Notes under the pieces: model-generated
What the model was told of the DNA's origin: nothing
The model's database searches: none
What the model saw: the letters and a program-made list of their open reading frames with translations, nothing else
Position numbers and translations under genes: made by a program
Shown: positions 1 through 9,589 of the stretch, piece after piece
How positions within the stretch are numbered: position 1 is the first letter of the stretch
Layout of the letters: each line of letters opens with the position of its first letter
Assembly: GCA_027485075.1 (NCBI GenBank)
Contig: JAIXRT010000122.1
Coordinates: 1-23,838 of the forward strand
Source of the DNA: Cytophagaceae bacterium
Lineage (GTDB): Bacteria > Bacteroidota > Bacteroidia > Cytophagales > Spirosomataceae
DNA: 23,838 bases
Direction of reading: 5' to 3'

Positions 1-122
1 AAAAGATCCTCAATTTTGGCAATAATCTCTTCGTTCGCTTGGGCTGTAATCAGCTGGCGAATATCTTCTAAAAACTCTTTGGTGAGTTCGAACGGAAGGT
101 GCTGAACGTTGATTTCTTCCAT
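1..122 (-). CDS. mgtE: Magnesium transporter MgtE, N-terminal fragment (runs off the window)
   Basis: Only the first 40 or so codons are present, reading leftwards from an ATG at 122; the rest lies outside the window. The visible protein begins MEEINVQHLPFELTKEFLED and continues with an acidic helical stretch containing EEIIAKIEDLF. This resembles the start of the cytoplasmic MgtE N domain, which precedes the CBS pair and the membrane channel. The call rests on that resemblance and on context: mgtE commonly lies directly downstream of rsmA in Bacteroidota, on the same strand, as here with 76 bp between them. No catalytic or pore residues are in view, so this is a probable rather than proven assignment. 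It could be read either from the rsmA transcript or from its own promoter in the gap. Confidence 0.6.
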   Translation of the reverse strand, partial: MEEINVQHLPFELTKEFLEDIRQLITAQANEEIIAKIEDL

Positions 123-198
123 GAGATTCGATTTTGAAAAGATTGAAGGCGCAAGTACGGAAATTTTGACGGAAAATGTATGTCTCTAAACCGTTAAA

Positions 199-981
199 TT
201 ATGCGCCTGGGTAACCTTGTGCTTCCCATAAATGGGTCAATTCCACAAATTCAGCGACGCCTAATTGCTCCGCGCGCTTTGTCAATAATGGGTGATCTGG
301 TAATTGCATGGCGCGTAAGGCGTTGCGTAACGTTTTGCGCCGTTGATTGAATGCCATCTTCACCACAATCTTGAATTTCGCTGGATCGCAAGCTAGTTTT
401 TTGTCCCAATTCCGGCGCATGCGAATGACGCCTGAATTTACTTTGGGAGGTGGGGTAAACACCTCAGGGCCTAAGCTGAATAGGTATTCGATGTCGTAGT
501 AGGCTTGTAAAAGGACACTTAAAATGCCATAATCTTTGTTGCCGGGTTTAGCGGCAAGGCGCATGGCCACTTCTTTTTGGAGCATGCCCACGACCTCGAC
601 ACATTGGTCTTTGTATTCCAATACGCGGAAAAAAATCTGCGTTGAAATGAAATAAGGGAAGTTGCCCACGATCGCGAATTTTTCCTCGCCGAAGATATTT
701 TCCAAGGGGTAGCGTAGAAAATCACCGTCGATTAATCGGGGACCTGTAAATTCCAAATAGTGCTTACGTAGGTAGTCGACCGATTCTTTGTCGATTTCAA
801 TTAAAGACGTTTCGTAGGCTTCTTTTTTAACGAGAAATTGGGTGAGAACTCCCATCCCAGGGCCTATTTCCAAGACTTTTTGGTATTCACCTTGTGGCTG
901 AAGGCCATCCACAATGCGCTGCGCAGCGTCCAAATCATTCAAAAAGTGTTGACCTAAATTCTTTTTTGCTCTTACTTGCAC
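199..981 (-). CDS. rsmA: 16S rRNA (adenine1518/1519-N6)-dimethyltransferase RsmA/KsgA
   Basis: RsmA transfers four methyl groups from S-adenosylmethionine to two adjacent adenines in the 3' terminal helix of 16S rRNA, a late checkpoint in small-subunit assembly. The chosen product is 260 aa, normal for the family. It opens with the family signature KKNLGQHFL, has SAM motif I LEIGPGMG at about residues 37-44, the catalytic NFPY motif at about 107-110, and a C-terminal helical domain with FNQRRKTLRNAL. The frame stays open to a TTG at 1038, but that adds 19 residues not usual in the family and would leave only 17 bp before the divergent kinase gene. A GTG at 981 puts the KKNLGQHFL signature at the normal distance and leaves 74 bp for two promoters, so GTG is preferred. 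Family assignment is firm; the exact start is likely. Confidence 0.95.
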   Translation of the reverse strand: MQVRAKKNLGQHFLNDLDAAQRIVDGLQPQGEYQKVLEIGPGMGVLTQFLVKKEAYETSLIEIDKESVDYLRKHYLEFTGPRLIDGDFLRYPLENIFGEEKFAIVGNFPYFISTQIFFRVLEYKDQCVEVVGMLQKEVAMRLAAKPGNKDYGILSVLLQAYYDIEYLFSLGPEVFTPPPKVNSGVIRMRRNWDKKLACDPAKFKIVVKMAFNQRRKTLRNALRAMQLPDHPLLTKRAEQLGVAEFVELTHLWEAQGYPGA

Positions 982-1005
982 GTGTTCTTGGGGCTTAAGG
1001 GTACG

Positions 1006-1013
1006 CGAAATTA
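1006..1013 (-). promoter_or_regulatory. Possible -7 box for rsmA
   Basis: Read on the minus strand this is TAATTTCG, one base from the Bacteroidota -7 consensus TAnnTTTG. A TTTG lies further upstream at 1036-1039, but the 22-bp spacing is longer than the usual 19 or so. It lies 24 bp before the preferred GTG start, and would be inside the gene if the upstream TTG were used. Weak evidence. Confidence 0.3.
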
Positions 1014-1055
1014 CGCCCTTTTTTGTACATTTAAGCAAAAAAAGGGATTAATGCC

Positions 1056-4000
1056 ATGGCAGTTTGGGCAAACAAAACAAAGGAAGATCTAATTCACGAA
1101 ATCCAAGAGCTGAAAAAGCAATTGGACGTTTTGGAAATTAATGATGGAATTGCCTCGGAAGCGACTTCAAAAGAAAACCTCATTCATACCATTGCTGGCC
1201 TCAAGTTATTTGGCATTATTATGTCTCTTGATGGCACAATCGTATATGCAAATGCGTTCACGCATGCCTTGCTTGATTACACCTCCAATGAATTAAACGG
1301 GAAAGATTTTTTTGCCACCCTTTTGCCGCAAGGCGAGACCGAGGACCGTCGCGCCTCCTTCCAGAAAGCCATAGATTCGGGTGGTTTGTTTGAAGATCGA
1401 GAACGAAATTACATCACTAAAACCGGTTCCACGAAATGGGTGGAAGTGGCTTCCACGATTGTTAAAGCATCCAATAATACGTCTTATTTGAGTATCATCG
1501 GGGAGGATATCACCGAGCGAAAGAAGGTAACGGAAGCGCTTTCGCGGTCCAATGCCCAGCTTCAAGATTTAATTAATAACACCACAGACCTCATTCAAAT
1601 TACCGGTGTGTCTGGTCGGTTTTTATTTGTCAATAAAGCCTGGCTTGAAACGCTGGGTTATTCTGAGGAGGAAGCCCGCGACTTACGCATGCAAGATGTC
1701 TTGCACCCCGAATTCGCACACATCACGCAAGCGCAGTTTGACTCGTTATCCCGTGGCGAAGAGCTACCTGAATTTACCGCGGTATTCAAGCGAAAGGACG
1801 GTCGGCGCCTCTATGTTTCCGGTTCAGCGACGTGTCGGTTTGAACGCGGAACACCCACTGCCTACCGCTGTATTTTACATAACTCCACGGCGAAAGTCCG
1901 TGCGGAGCGTGCCAATAAGCTCTTTTCATCCATCGCCCAAGTAGCTATTAGCTCCACGAATTTGGATGACTTTTATGTCAATATCCACAAGCAGTTGGGC
2001 GAGGTCATCGACGTGAAGAACTTCTTTATTGCGCAGTATGATCCCGGAAAAAGCTTTTTGTATTTCCCGTATTACATCGATGAATATTTCGATTCGCGGG
2101 TTCATTTTACCAAGCGTAAGCTGGGGAATGGCCTGACGGAATATGCGATTATGGCGAATAAGCCATTGATTTTACACGATGACGATATACATCAATTAGC
2201 CGCTGAGAAGAAGATTTACTTATATGGTGTCGTTCCTAAAGTGATGCTTTGCGTGCCGCTACGTATTGGAGACCGGGTAACCGGGATCATTGGAGTTAAA
2301 TCCTATGAGCGTGCCAATAAATACGAGAATCGCGATTTAGAATTACTGGACTTTATTTCGAGCCAAGTGGCCGTGGCCATTGCGCGTAAGCAAGCAGAGG
2401 AAGCATTGGCTCGGGAAACAGCACGATTAAATGCCATTTTTGAAGGGAGTTCCCACTTAATGTGGTCAGTGAATAGACGACTTATGTTGACGAGCTTCAA
2501 CCACGAGTATGCCGAACTGCTCGAAAAACAATTGCAGATTAAACCGCAATTGAATTTCAGTACGGAAAGCATGGGATTTCAGTTGGTGGCCCCACAAGAA
2601 CGCCGACCGCTCGAAGACAAATATAAACTTGCGTTTAGAGGTCAAAAGCAACATTTCGAATTGGAGTTGATGACCAAATCCGGTGAGCAAAAGTGGTTAG
2701 AAATCTACCTAAACCCCATCCAAGCCGATGCGCAAATTTCAGAGGTTTCAGGTATAGCTCGAGATATCACAGATTTAAAGAAATACCAAACTGAATTAGT
2801 TGAAGCACGGGAGCAGGCAGAACATTCCTTGAAAGTTAAGGAACAATTTTTGGCCAATATGTCCCACGAGATTCGTACGCCGATGAACGGGGTGATTGGT
2901 ATGGTAGATTTGCTGTGTGATTCGCCGTTGAATGAAGACCAACAAGATTACTTGCAGACCATACGGAAATCATCCGAAACCTTATTGCATATCCTGAATG
3001 ACATTTTGGATTTAGCCAAAATCGAAGCTGGAAAAATGGTGCTTCATCTGGCTGATTTGGTATTTGAGGATTTATTGGACCGACTGATGTCCTTGTTTAC
3101 GCCGATTGCCCATCAGAAAGGGAATAAGGTGGCGTATACGATTGCGGCGGATGTGCCTAAGGTTGTCGTGGCCGACGAGACGCGTTTGTTGCAAATTCTA
3201 TCCAATCTGACCTCCAATGCCTTAAAGTTCACGGAGAATGGATCGGTGACCATTGCGGTTTCAACGGCTAGCTTGACATCGAAAAGCGTGGAATTAATGT
3301 TTCGCGTGACCGATACGGGTATAGGTATAAGTCCCAAAAATCTGAAGAAATTATTCTCTGCATTCCAGCAATTGGATAATTCAACATCTAAGAATTATGG
3401 AGGAACCGGGTTGGGATTAGCCATTTCGCGGGAATTCTGTAAGATGATGGATGGCGATATTGGGGTAGATTCGGAGGAAGGAAAAGGAAGTACGTTTTGG
3501 TTTACGGTCCAATTGGCAATCGGTGACGCGTCCAAAGCATCCTCGATTCAGCAGGCTGAACGATTTGATATTGCAGGAACCTTAACTCAGGTCCATGCCC
3601 GTATTTTATTGGTGGATGATAATGCCACGAATCGCAAAGTTGCTTCACAGATTTTAGCCAAAGCCGGATGTTTGATTGAAACGGCAACAAGTGGTCAGGA
3701 GGCGATTGAACGTTTGGCTCAAGATGCTGATTTTGATTTGGTCTTAATGGATATCCAAATGCCAGAGATGGATGGGATGGAGACAACACGTCGTTTGAAA
3801 GCTTCGGGTCAGGCATTGCCGCCTATTGTCGCGATGACGGCTTATGCGATGAAAGAAGATCGGGAGCGATTCCTCGCTGTGGGCATGGATGATTATTTAG
3901 CCAAACCTATTCGCGCACAGCAACTCATTCAGATGGTGAGTAAATGGGTGCACGATGGTCATGCGCCTGATGATGTGGTACGCGATACGTCCTATGAGGT

Positions 4001-4337
4001 TGTCGACGAAGAGGTGCTTAAGTCCCTTTCAGATGCCGTAGGGGGAGATCCTTCATTTATGCAAGGGATGTTGACCGAATTCATTGCGGAAGCAGAGGAA
4101 CAAATTGCCGCTGCCGAACAAGCCTATACGCGGGATGATTGTAAAGGAGTTCAAGCCGAGTTACATACCTTAAAGGGAAATTCGGGGACTTTGGGTGCTG
4201 CGCAAGTACATCTTATCTGCGAGCAAATTGAGTTGAAGGCGAAGGTCTGCGAGTTCAGTCAATTCCCTGTAGAGATTGTACAGCTGAAGGACGCACTTGC
4301 TACATTTAAACAAGTGATTTCGGACAGATTCGCCTAA
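1056..4337 (+). CDS. Hybrid sensor histidine kinase, PAS-PAS-GAF-PAS-HisKA-HATPase-REC-Hpt
   Basis: A 1093-aa multistep phosphorelay protein with no signal peptide or membrane helix, so it probably senses a cytoplasmic signal. Domains in order: a short coiled coil (about 5-30), PAS (about 46-155), PAS (about 165-285), GAF (about 290-445), PAS (about 455-575), HisKA with the H-box around His604 ([11 protein letters not shown]), and an HATPase domain with the N-box near Asn721, DTGIG near 753 and [10 protein letters not shown] receiver domain follows (LLVDDN, phospho-acceptor Asp899 in [12 protein letters not shown]), then a C-terminal Hpt with His1037 in [12 protein letters not shown]. All phosphotransfer residues are present, so a His-Asp-His relay ending at the Hpt is expected. 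The final response regulator is not in this window and the signal cannot be read from sequence. AAAGGGA about 10 bp before the ATG is a reasonable ribosome binding site. The gene is divergent from rsmA. Confidence 0.95.
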   Translation: MAVWANKTKEDLIHEIQELKKQLDVLEINDGIASEATSKENLIHTIAGLKLFGIIMSLDGTIVYANAFTHALLDYTSNELNGKDFFATLLPQGETEDRRASFQKAIDSGGLFEDRERNYITKTGSTKWVEVASTIVKASNNTSYLSIIGEDITERKKVTEALSRSNAQLQDLINNTTDLIQITGVSGRFLFVNKAWLETLGYSEEEARDLRMQDVLHPEFAHITQAQFDSLSRGEELPEFTAVFKRKDGRRLYVSGSATCRFERGTPTAYRCILHNSTAKVRAERANKLFSSIAQVAISSTNLDDFYVNIHKQLGEVIDVKNFFIAQYDPGKSFLYFPYYIDEYFDSRVHFTKRKLGNGLTEYAIMANKPLILHDDDIHQLAAEKKIYLYGVVPKVMLCVPLRIGDRVTGIIGVKSYERANKYENRDLELLDFISSQVAVAIARKQAEEALARETARLNAIFEGSSHLMWSVNRRLMLTSFNHEYAELLEKQLQIKPQLNFSTESMGFQLVAPQERRPLEDKYKLAFRGQKQHFELELMTKSGEQKWLEIYLNPIQADAQISEVSGIARDITDLKKYQTELVEAREQAEHSLKVKEQFLANMSHEIRTPMNGVIGMVDLLCDSPLNEDQQDYLQTIRKSSETLLHILNDILDLAKIEAGKMVLHLADLVFEDLLDRLMSLFTPIAHQKGNKVAYTIAADVPKVVVADETRLLQILSNLTSNALKFTENGSVTIAVSTASLTSKSVELMFRVTDTGIGISPKNLKKLFSAFQQLDNSTSKNYGGTGLGLAISREFCKMMDGDIGVDSEEGKGSTFWFTVQLAIGDASKASSIQQAERFDIAGTLTQVHARILLVDDNATNRKVASQILAKAGCLIETATSGQEAIERLAQDADFDLVLMDIQMPEMDGMETTRRLKASGQALPPIVAMTAYAMKEDRERFLAVGMDDYLAKPIRAQQLIQMVSKWVHDGHAPDDVVRDTSYEVVDEEVLKSLSDAVGGDPSFMQGMLTEFIAEAEEQIAAAEQAYTRDDCKGVQAELHTLKGNSGTLGAAQVHLICEQIELKAKVCEFSQFPVEIVQLKDALATFKQVISDRFA

Positions 4338-4452
4338 TACAAGCCATATTGGCACGTTTTTCACGTCCGAGTACCTTAGCTCACCGACAAATTTTCCGGG
4401 TTTTGTGCATGGCCAAGCAATTGCAGCTAGCGATCGCAACTATTTTAACCAC

Positions 4453-7053
4453 ATGAACCCAAACAATTATACTTCCCAAGCGAGTTTGATCATTCAGCAA
4501 GCCATGGAAATTGCGCAGGAGCGGGGCCAACAAGCCATCGAAACGGGGCATTTGTTGCTAGCGATTCTACAGGATGATACGCAAACGGCCTCGTTTCTAC
4601 TTAAGAAATTAGGTGTTTCCCCAAATCAGATTCAAGCTAATTTAGGTCCTATTTTGACCAGCTACCCAAAAGTATCTGGTGAGCAGCCCTATGCAAGTAA
4701 TTCCATGCAGCAGGCGCTGCAGCGGGCGGATAAATTAAAAGTAGATTTTGGCGATACGTATGTGAGTGTGGAGGTTTTGTTTCTGTCCTTATTGGACGGA
4801 AATGATTCCGTAGCCGATGCCCTTAAAAAGCTCGGATTAACGACTAAGAATTTTAAACAAGCAATCATCGAACTAAGAGGAAATAGAAAAGTGAACGATC
4901 CACATGCAGAAGGTACTTACCAGTCTTTGGAAAAATACGGTAAGAATTTAAATGAATTAGCGAAGGCGGGTAAAATCGACCCGGTGATTGGGCGAGACGA
5001 AGAGATTCGTCGAGTCCTACAAATCCTATCGCGTCGGACCAAAAACAACCCGATGCTTGTAGGTGAACCCGGGGTAGGTAAAACTGCTATCGTAGAGGGT
5101 TTGGCCCAACGAATTGTTTCGGGTGATGTACCTGAGAATTTGAAATCTAAGATCGTCATGTCGTTGGATATGGGCTTATTGGTCGCAGGTGCCAAATACA
5201 AAGGTGAATTTGAAGAGCGTTTAAAAGCCGTCATCAAAGAGGTAACGGATTCTGATGGCGAGATTGTCTTATTCATTGACGAGATCCATACGTTAATTGG
5301 TGCTGGTGGTGGAGGAGAAGGTGCGATGGATGCGGCTAATTTATTAAAGCCGGCTTTAGCAAGAGGAGAACTGCACGCGATAGGTGCTACGACGTTAAAA
5401 GAGTATCAAAAATACATCGAGAAGGATAAGGCTTTGGAACGTCGGTTTCAATCCGTGATTGTGGATGAGCCTGATGTGGCGGATGCGATTTCTATTTTGC
5501 GTGGTATCAAAGATAAGTATGAATTGCACCATGGCGTGCGGATTCAAGATGATGCGGTTATTGCTGCCGTCGAGTTGTCTAGCAGATATATTTCTGATCG
5601 TTTCTTGCCAGATAAGGCCATCGACTTAATGGATGAGGCGGCTGCCAAAATGCGGTTAGAAATTGATTCCGTTCCGGAAGCGATTGATGATATTCAGCGG
5701 AAGATTATGTCGCTGGAAATTGAGCGGGAGGCGATTCGTCGGGAAAATAATAAAGAGAAAGAATCTAGCTTAAATCGTGAACTAGCCGATTTATCGGAAA
5801 AACGCGATGCGCTGAAAGCACAATGGCAGTCGGAGAAAGGTGTTTTAGACACGATTCGTGCAGAAAAAGAGAAGATTGATAAATTAAAATTAGAGGCCGA
5901 CCAAGCTGAGCGTCAAGGAGATTACGGTAAAGTAGCTGAGATTCGTTACGGTCGATTAGTGGAATCCGAGCAAAAATTAAAGGATTTACAAGCGAATTCA
6001 CCGGGCGAGAAGGGTATGTTGCAGGAAGAAGTAACTGCGGAAAATATTGCCGAGGTGGTTGCTAAGTGGACGGGAATTCCGGTGAGCAAAATGTTGCAGA
6101 CTGAGATTGAGAAATTATTACATCTGGAAGATGAATTGCATAAGCGGGTGGCGGGTCAAGATCAGGCGATTGAGTTAGTTTCTGATGCGGTGCGTCGCTC
6201 GCGTGCTGGATTGCAGGATCCACGTAGACCGATTGGTTCCTTCATCTTTTTAGGTACGACGGGTGTAGGTAAAACAGAATTGGCGAAGTCTTTGGCATCA
6301 TATCTGTTTAATGACGAAAATGCCATTGTTCGCATTGACATGTCGGAGTACCAAGAGCGCCATGCCGTTTCCCGATTAGTGGGTGCGCCTCCTGGATACG
6401 TCGGTTATGACGAAGGGGGCCAATTGACCGAAGCAGTGCGTCGTAAGCCGTATTCGGTGGTATTGTTGGATGAGATTGAAAAGGCACATCCGGACGTTTG
6501 GAATATCTTGTTACAGGTGTTGGATGAGGGGCGTTTGACCGATAATAAAGGTCGGACGGCGAATTTCAAGAATACGATTATTATCATGACGTCGAATATT
6601 GGTAGTCATATTATTCAGGAAAAGTTAGGCCAAATGGAGGGCTGGAATAATACTATTTTGTTGGAGGAGGCAAAAGAAGAAGTGATGGTCTTATTGAAAC
6701 AGCAAGTGCGTCCAGAGTTCTTGAATCGGGTGGATGAGATTGTCTTGTTTGAACCGTTGACGGAGGAACATGCGCGTAAGATATTAACGATTCAATTTAA
6801 GGAAGTTCAAAATCGTTTGGCAGAGCAAAATATCACGATTGAAGCGACGGAGGAGGCCTTGGCTCATTTGGCCAAAGCAGGATTTGATCCTTTGTATGGC
6901 GGAAGACCTATGAAGCGTGTGCTCCAACGGGTCGTGTTGAATGAATTGTCGAAGTCCATTTTATCCGGTAAGATTAAGAGAGATTCTGCGGTATTGATGG
7001 ATGTGGATAAGGAGGGGAATTTGACCTTTGAGAATGTAGAGGTGGAGATATAA
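4453..7053 (+). CDS. clpB: ATP-dependent disaggregase ClpB
   Basis: ClpB is a hexameric AAA+ chaperone that threads proteins out of aggregates, working with DnaK. The product is 866 aa, the usual length. It has an N-terminal Clp repeat domain (about 1-145), then nucleotide-binding domain 1 with Walker A GEPGVGKT at 204-211 and Walker B ending at Glu277. A long charged coiled-coil M domain (about 400-530), which distinguishes ClpB from ClpA/ClpC, is followed by domain 2 with Walker A GTTGVGKT at 601-608 and Walker B with Glu674 in LLDEIEKAH. No IGF loop for ClpP binding was noticed. The frame is open from 4405, but the first 16 codons look like leader sequence; the protein starting [10 protein letters not shown] at 4453 fits the family. 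It lies 115 bp after the kinase gene, so it probably has its own promoter, and a strong terminator follows. No heat-shock operator was recognised. Confidence 0.97.
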   Translation: MNPNNYTSQASLIIQQAMEIAQERGQQAIETGHLLLAILQDDTQTASFLLKKLGVSPNQIQANLGPILTSYPKVSGEQPYASNSMQQALQRADKLKVDFGDTYVSVEVLFLSLLDGNDSVADALKKLGLTTKNFKQAIIELRGNRKVNDPHAEGTYQSLEKYGKNLNELAKAGKIDPVIGRDEEIRRVLQILSRRTKNNPMLVGEPGVGKTAIVEGLAQRIVSGDVPENLKSKIVMSLDMGLLVAGAKYKGEFEERLKAVIKEVTDSDGEIVLFIDEIHTLIGAGGGGEGAMDAANLLKPALARGELHAIGATTLKEYQKYIEKDKALERRFQSVIVDEPDVADAISILRGIKDKYELHHGVRIQDDAVIAAVELSSRYISDRFLPDKAIDLMDEAAAKMRLEIDSVPEAIDDIQRKIMSLEIEREAIRRENNKEKESSLNRELADLSEKRDALKAQWQSEKGVLDTIRAEKEKIDKLKLEADQAERQGDYGKVAEIRYGRLVESEQKLKDLQANSPGEKGMLQEEVTAENIAEVVAKWTGIPVSKMLQTEIEKLLHLEDELHKRVAGQDQAIELVSDAVRRSRAGLQDPRRPIGSFIFLGTTGVGKTELAKSLASYLFNDENAIVRIDMSEYQERHAVSRLVGAPPGYVGYDEGGQLTEAVRRKPYSVVLLDEIEKAHPDVWNILLQVLDEGRLTDNKGRTANFKNTIIIMTSNIGSHIIQEKLGQMEGWNNTILLEEAKEEVMVLLKQQVRPEFLNRVDEIVLFEPLTEEHARKILTIQFKEVQNRLAEQNITIEATEEALAHLAKAGFDPLYGGRPMKRVLQRVVLNELSKSILSGKIKRDSAVLMDVDKEGNLTFENVEVEI

Positions 7054-7055
7054 TA

Positions 7056-7085
7056 AAAACCCCCAGGCGAATGCCTGGGGGTTTT
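7056..7085. terminator. Intrinsic terminator after clpB, probably bidirectional
   Basis: A perfect 13-bp stem, AAAACCCCCAGGC paired with GCCTGGGGGTTTT, around a GAAT loop, starting 2 bp after the clpB stop codon. The right arm ends in TTTT on the plus strand and the left arm gives TTTTT on the minus strand, so it can also stop transcripts arriving from the minus-strand gene pair at 7195-9491. Confidence 0.93.
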
Positions 7086-7097
7086 GTTATTTTGTAG

Positions 7098-7127
7098 AGA
7101 CGCGCGCGATACTTCGCGTCTTTTTTT
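7098..7127 (+). terminator. Second hairpin with T tract between convergent genes
   Basis: AGACGCG at 7098-7104 can pair with CGCGTCT at 7115-7121, or alternatively CGCGA at 7105-7109 with TCGCG at 7114-7118. A run of seven T follows. It looks like a back-up plus-strand terminator a few bases after the main one. Confidence 0.5.
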
Positions 7128-7156
7128 CTTTGGCAAAGCTCAAAGCTTTGCCAAAG
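7128..7156. repeat. Perfect inverted repeat in the convergent gap
   Basis: CTTTGGCAAAGC and its exact reverse complement GCTTTGCCAAAG flank a 5-base TCAAA spacer, giving a 12-bp stem. It is preceded by T residues but has no T tract after it on the plus strand, so on that strand it is not a classical terminator. On the minus strand the stem is followed by A residues, not T. It could be an intergenic palindromic repeat or an mRNA 3' end stabiliser for the aldehyde dehydrogenase transcript; the function is not known. Confidence 0.6.
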
Positions 7157-7194
7157 TTTGAGGCGCTTGCGCCGATTTATTTTCAGGATCTACC

Positions 7195-8667
7195 TTAAAA
7201 ATTCTGCCAACAAACCGGTCTCGTAAACCGATAAATAGCTTCGGTTCCTACGGAAGTAGTTCTAGCGTCAGATGTTGACGGGAAAGGCCCGCCGTGCACC
7301 ATCGCTGGAGAAACTTCTACACCGGTTGGGAAACCGTTTAACAAGATTCGGCCTACCTTTTGGCTTACCTCATCAATTAACACATCTAAATGTGCTAAGT
7401 CACTTGGCTCGGCTTGAATTGTAGCGGTTAACTGACCTGGCAATTGTTCCGTAAATGCAATCATTTCTGCCAAATCTTGACATACTACTGCCACCGTACA
7501 TGGGCCAAAAACTTCCTCTAACACCTCTGGGTTCGCCAAAGCCTCACGTACCGACGTGCTAAACAAAGAAGGTGCTGCATTTTCGGATGCCGTTAAACGC
7601 TGGGTAGCGGGATGGTGATTTAAGGTGTTGAACCCGTGTTCAAATGACTGTTTGATTCCAGCTGTCAGGAATGTTCCTAAGGGCATTTGATCTAATTTGG
7701 CAGCTAAAGATGTTAAAAACTCTCGGTCTTTATCTAGGATGACGATCAAACCGGGATTGGTGCAAAACTGGCCAACACCTAAGCAAATGGATTGACTAAA
7801 TGCATCAGCTAGTGCTTCACCTTGCGTCGCAAGGCGATCGCTGAATAGGTAAACTGGGTTGATTGAGCCCATTTCTGCATACACAGGAATGGGTACTTCG
7901 CGTCGAACGGCTAAATCGAAAAGTGCTTTTCCGCCTCGGTATGAACCTGTAAATGCGACTGCTTTTGTCAGGGGGTGCGTCACCAAATACCCACCTATTT
8001 CATGCCCTTGTGCATGCACTAGGGAAAAAGTGCCGTCGGGCATACCTGTTTTTTGGGCTCCTCGTTGGATCGCTTGGCCAACTAAATCACAAGTATTGGG
8101 ATGAGCTGGATGTGCTTTGAAGACGACGGGACATCCGGCGGCTAAGGCCGATAACGTATCACCACCAGCTACAGAAAAAGCTAAGGGGAAATTACTTGCC
8201 CCAAAAACGACGGTTGGTCCCAATGGAATCTGTTTTTGAACCAATTTTGGCTTGGGTAGCGGTTTGCGTTCCGGCATCGCTTCATCCATAATTTCTCTTT
8301 TCCAAGAAGGATTTGAGATGAAATTCGCGAAAGCTTGGATTTGACCGATGGTCCTTCCACGCTCTCCGGTAATACGTGCTTCGGGTAAACCTGATTCTGC
8401 ACAAGCGGTTTGAATGAGTACATCGCCGATGGCTAAAATTTCTTCTGCTATGGCGTTTAGGAAGTTGGCTCTGTCAGCGTCCGATAAATTACGGTAAACT
8501 TTGAAGGCTGAGGAGGCTTTTGTTAAGGCCTCATTAGCTTCATCGGCCGTTGCTTCTACAAATACCTGGGGTAGTGCCTCGCCTGAAGCAGCTTGAATGC
8601 CCTGGAAATTTCGGTGTCCTGCTGCTTTTTTTTGAAAGCCAATGAGTTGTTTTCCAGTTAAATTCAT
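7195..8667 (-). CDS. 2-oxoglutarate semialdehyde (2,5-dioxovalerate) dehydrogenase, NAD(P)+-dependent ALDH family
   Basis: A 490-aa aldehyde dehydrogenase of the type that oxidises 2,5-dioxopentanoate to 2-oxoglutarate, the last step of non-phosphorylating pentose and uronate breakdown. Visible parts are the oxyanion-hole Asn159 in GASNFPLAFSVAGGD, the cofactor Lys184 in FKAHPAHP, FTGSYRGG at about 239-246, general base Glu265 in AEMGS, and catalytic Cys302 in GVGQFCTNPGL. The AHPAHP and GQFCTNPGL contexts are those of the KGSA dehydrogenase subgroup, not of betaine, benzaldehyde or succinate-semialdehyde enzymes. It overlaps the upstream FAH-family gene by 4 bp (ATGA), so the two are translationally coupled. 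The partner fits, since FAH-fold 2-keto-3-deoxy acid dehydratases produce exactly this substrate. Cytoplasmic. The subgroup call is strong; the pathway sugar is inferred. Confidence 0.88.
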   Translation of the reverse strand: MNLTGKQLIGFQKKAAGHRNFQGIQAASGEALPQVFVEATADEANEALTKASSAFKVYRNLSDADRANFLNAIAEEILAIGDVLIQTACAESGLPEARITGERGRTIGQIQAFANFISNPSWKREIMDEAMPERKPLPKPKLVQKQIPLGPTVVFGASNFPLAFSVAGGDTLSALAAGCPVVFKAHPAHPNTCDLVGQAIQRGAQKTGMPDGTFSLVHAQGHEIGGYLVTHPLTKAVAFTGSYRGGKALFDLAVRREVPIPVYAEMGSINPVYLFSDRLATQGEALADAFSQSICLGVGQFCTNPGLIVILDKDREFLTSLAAKLDQMPLGTFLTAGIKQSFEHGFNTLNHHPATQRLTASENAAPSLFSTSVREALANPEVLEEVFGPCTVAVVCQDLAEMIAFTEQLPGQLTATIQAEPSDLAHLDVLIDEVSQKVGRILLNGFPTGVEVSPAMVHGGPFPSTSDARTTSVGTEAIYRFTRPVCWQNF

Positions 8668-9491
8668 AGTTGTACGGTTTGGATCAAAGTGCCTATTGGT
8701 TCGATTTGAATATGTATTTCGTCGTGCGCTTGTAAGGTAAATGGTGGATCAGGAACAATGCAAGTTCCGGTCATCAGGTAGGCTCCCAGCGGAAAACTCA
8801 TTTCACGTGTTAGATATTCGCGTAATTCCTCGTGGCTTCGCTTCATTTGGGATATGTGTGTTTCTCCCTGAAATACCTCTTGTCTTGATCGGTAAATGCG
8901 CATGGAAATAACCGTTTCTGGTGCTAGCGGTTTTTCGGTTACCAATAAACAGGGGCCAATTCCCGCGGAGGCGTCGTACACTTTAGCTTGGGGTAGGTAG
9001 AGTGGATTTTCCCCTTCGATGTCGCGGGAGCTCATGTCGTTGCCGATGAGGTATCCAGCGATTTGGTTTTGTTTGTTAATAAATAGCGTTAATTCAGGTT
9101 CGGGTACATTCCATGCTGAATCTTTACGAATGCGCACATGGCCGTTTTGGCCTACTGCACGTAGTTTATTGCCTTTATAGAAAATTTCAGGCCTTTCAGC
9201 ATCATAGACTTTATCGTAAAAGGTATCGCCTCCAGATTCTTTGGATTCTTCCATGCGAGCCACTTTGCTACGCAAGTACGTCACGCCAGCTGCCCAAATC
9301 TCTTGGGATTCAATGGGTATTTGGGTAGCTACTGAAGTGGATTCGGTAAATGATTGTTGGCCACAAATTTGAAACAGATTAGGCTGATTAATGAACTCGT
9401 CCCAATTTTCATTCAAGGGGCTGGTAAATTTTCCTGCTGTATTTTCAATTTGAATACCGCCTGCTACGCGGTAGATTTTATAATAGTTCAT
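8664..9491 (-). CDS. Fumarylacetoacetate hydrolase-fold protein, probable 2-keto-3-deoxy-pentonate dehydratase
   Basis: A 275-aa FAH-fold enzyme. The divalent-metal site is visible as Glu131-x-Glu133 in VPEPEL and Asp152 in GNDMSSRDIEG. The long conserved stretch with YDKVYDAERPE (about 92-102) and ENPLYLPQAKVYD (about 161-173) is characteristic of FAH members grouped with AraD1 and archaeal KdaD-like dehydratases, more than with tyrosine-pathway fumarylacetoacetase. Such enzymes dehydrate 2-keto-3-deoxy-arabinonate or -xylonate to 2-oxoglutarate semialdehyde. The next gene in the operon, overlapping by 4 bp, encodes a dehydrogenase of the matching type, which supports that reaction. The upstream sugar dehydrogenase and aldonate dehydratase are not in the window, so the actual substrate is unknown. 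It is preceded by a good Bacteroidota-type promoter. Confidence 0.82.
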   Translation of the reverse strand: MNYYKIYRVAGGIQIENTAGKFTSPLNENWDEFINQPNLFQICGQQSFTESTSVATQIPIESQEIWAAGVTYLRSKVARMEESKESGGDTFYDKVYDAERPEIFYKGNKLRAVGQNGHVRIRKDSAWNVPEPELTLFINKQNQIAGYLIGNDMSSRDIEGENPLYLPQAKVYDASAGIGPCLLVTEKPLAPETVISMRIYRSRQEVFQGETHISQMKRSHEELREYLTREMSFPLGAYLMTGTCIVPDPPFTLQAHDEIHIQIEPIGTLIQTVQL

Positions 9492-9512
9492 AGGTTTACG
9501 TTATGCTAAAAA

Positions 9513-9543
9513 CAAATCTACTGAATCGCTGGCGAAGGGAAAA
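9513..9543 (-). promoter_or_regulatory. Promoter for the FAH-aldehyde dehydrogenase operon
   Basis: On the minus strand, TAGATTTG (9520 to 9513) matches the Bacteroidota -7 consensus TAnnTTTG exactly. A TTTT (9543 to 9540) sits 19 bp upstream, one base from the -33 TTTG. The start codon is 21 bp further on, giving a short leader. This suggests the operon is not simply read through from the toxin-antitoxin genes upstream. Confidence 0.55.
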
Positions 9544-9589
9544 GGGTGGGGGATTATAAATTTGGTTAATATTAAATTTAATTACCTCT

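Noticed and set aside
4405..4452. ClpB starting 16 codons earlier
   Set aside because: The extra residues are not found in ClpB proteins, while [10 protein letters not shown] at 4453 gives the standard length.
4338..4452. A heat-shock (CIRCE or HAIR type) operator before clpB
   Set aside because: No matching inverted repeat was found in the 115-bp gap; only weak promoter-like sequence is present.
6405..6587. Open frames antisense to clpB and other large genes
   Set aside because: They lie opposite well-supported genes, have no family features, and follow from the codon use of the sense strand.
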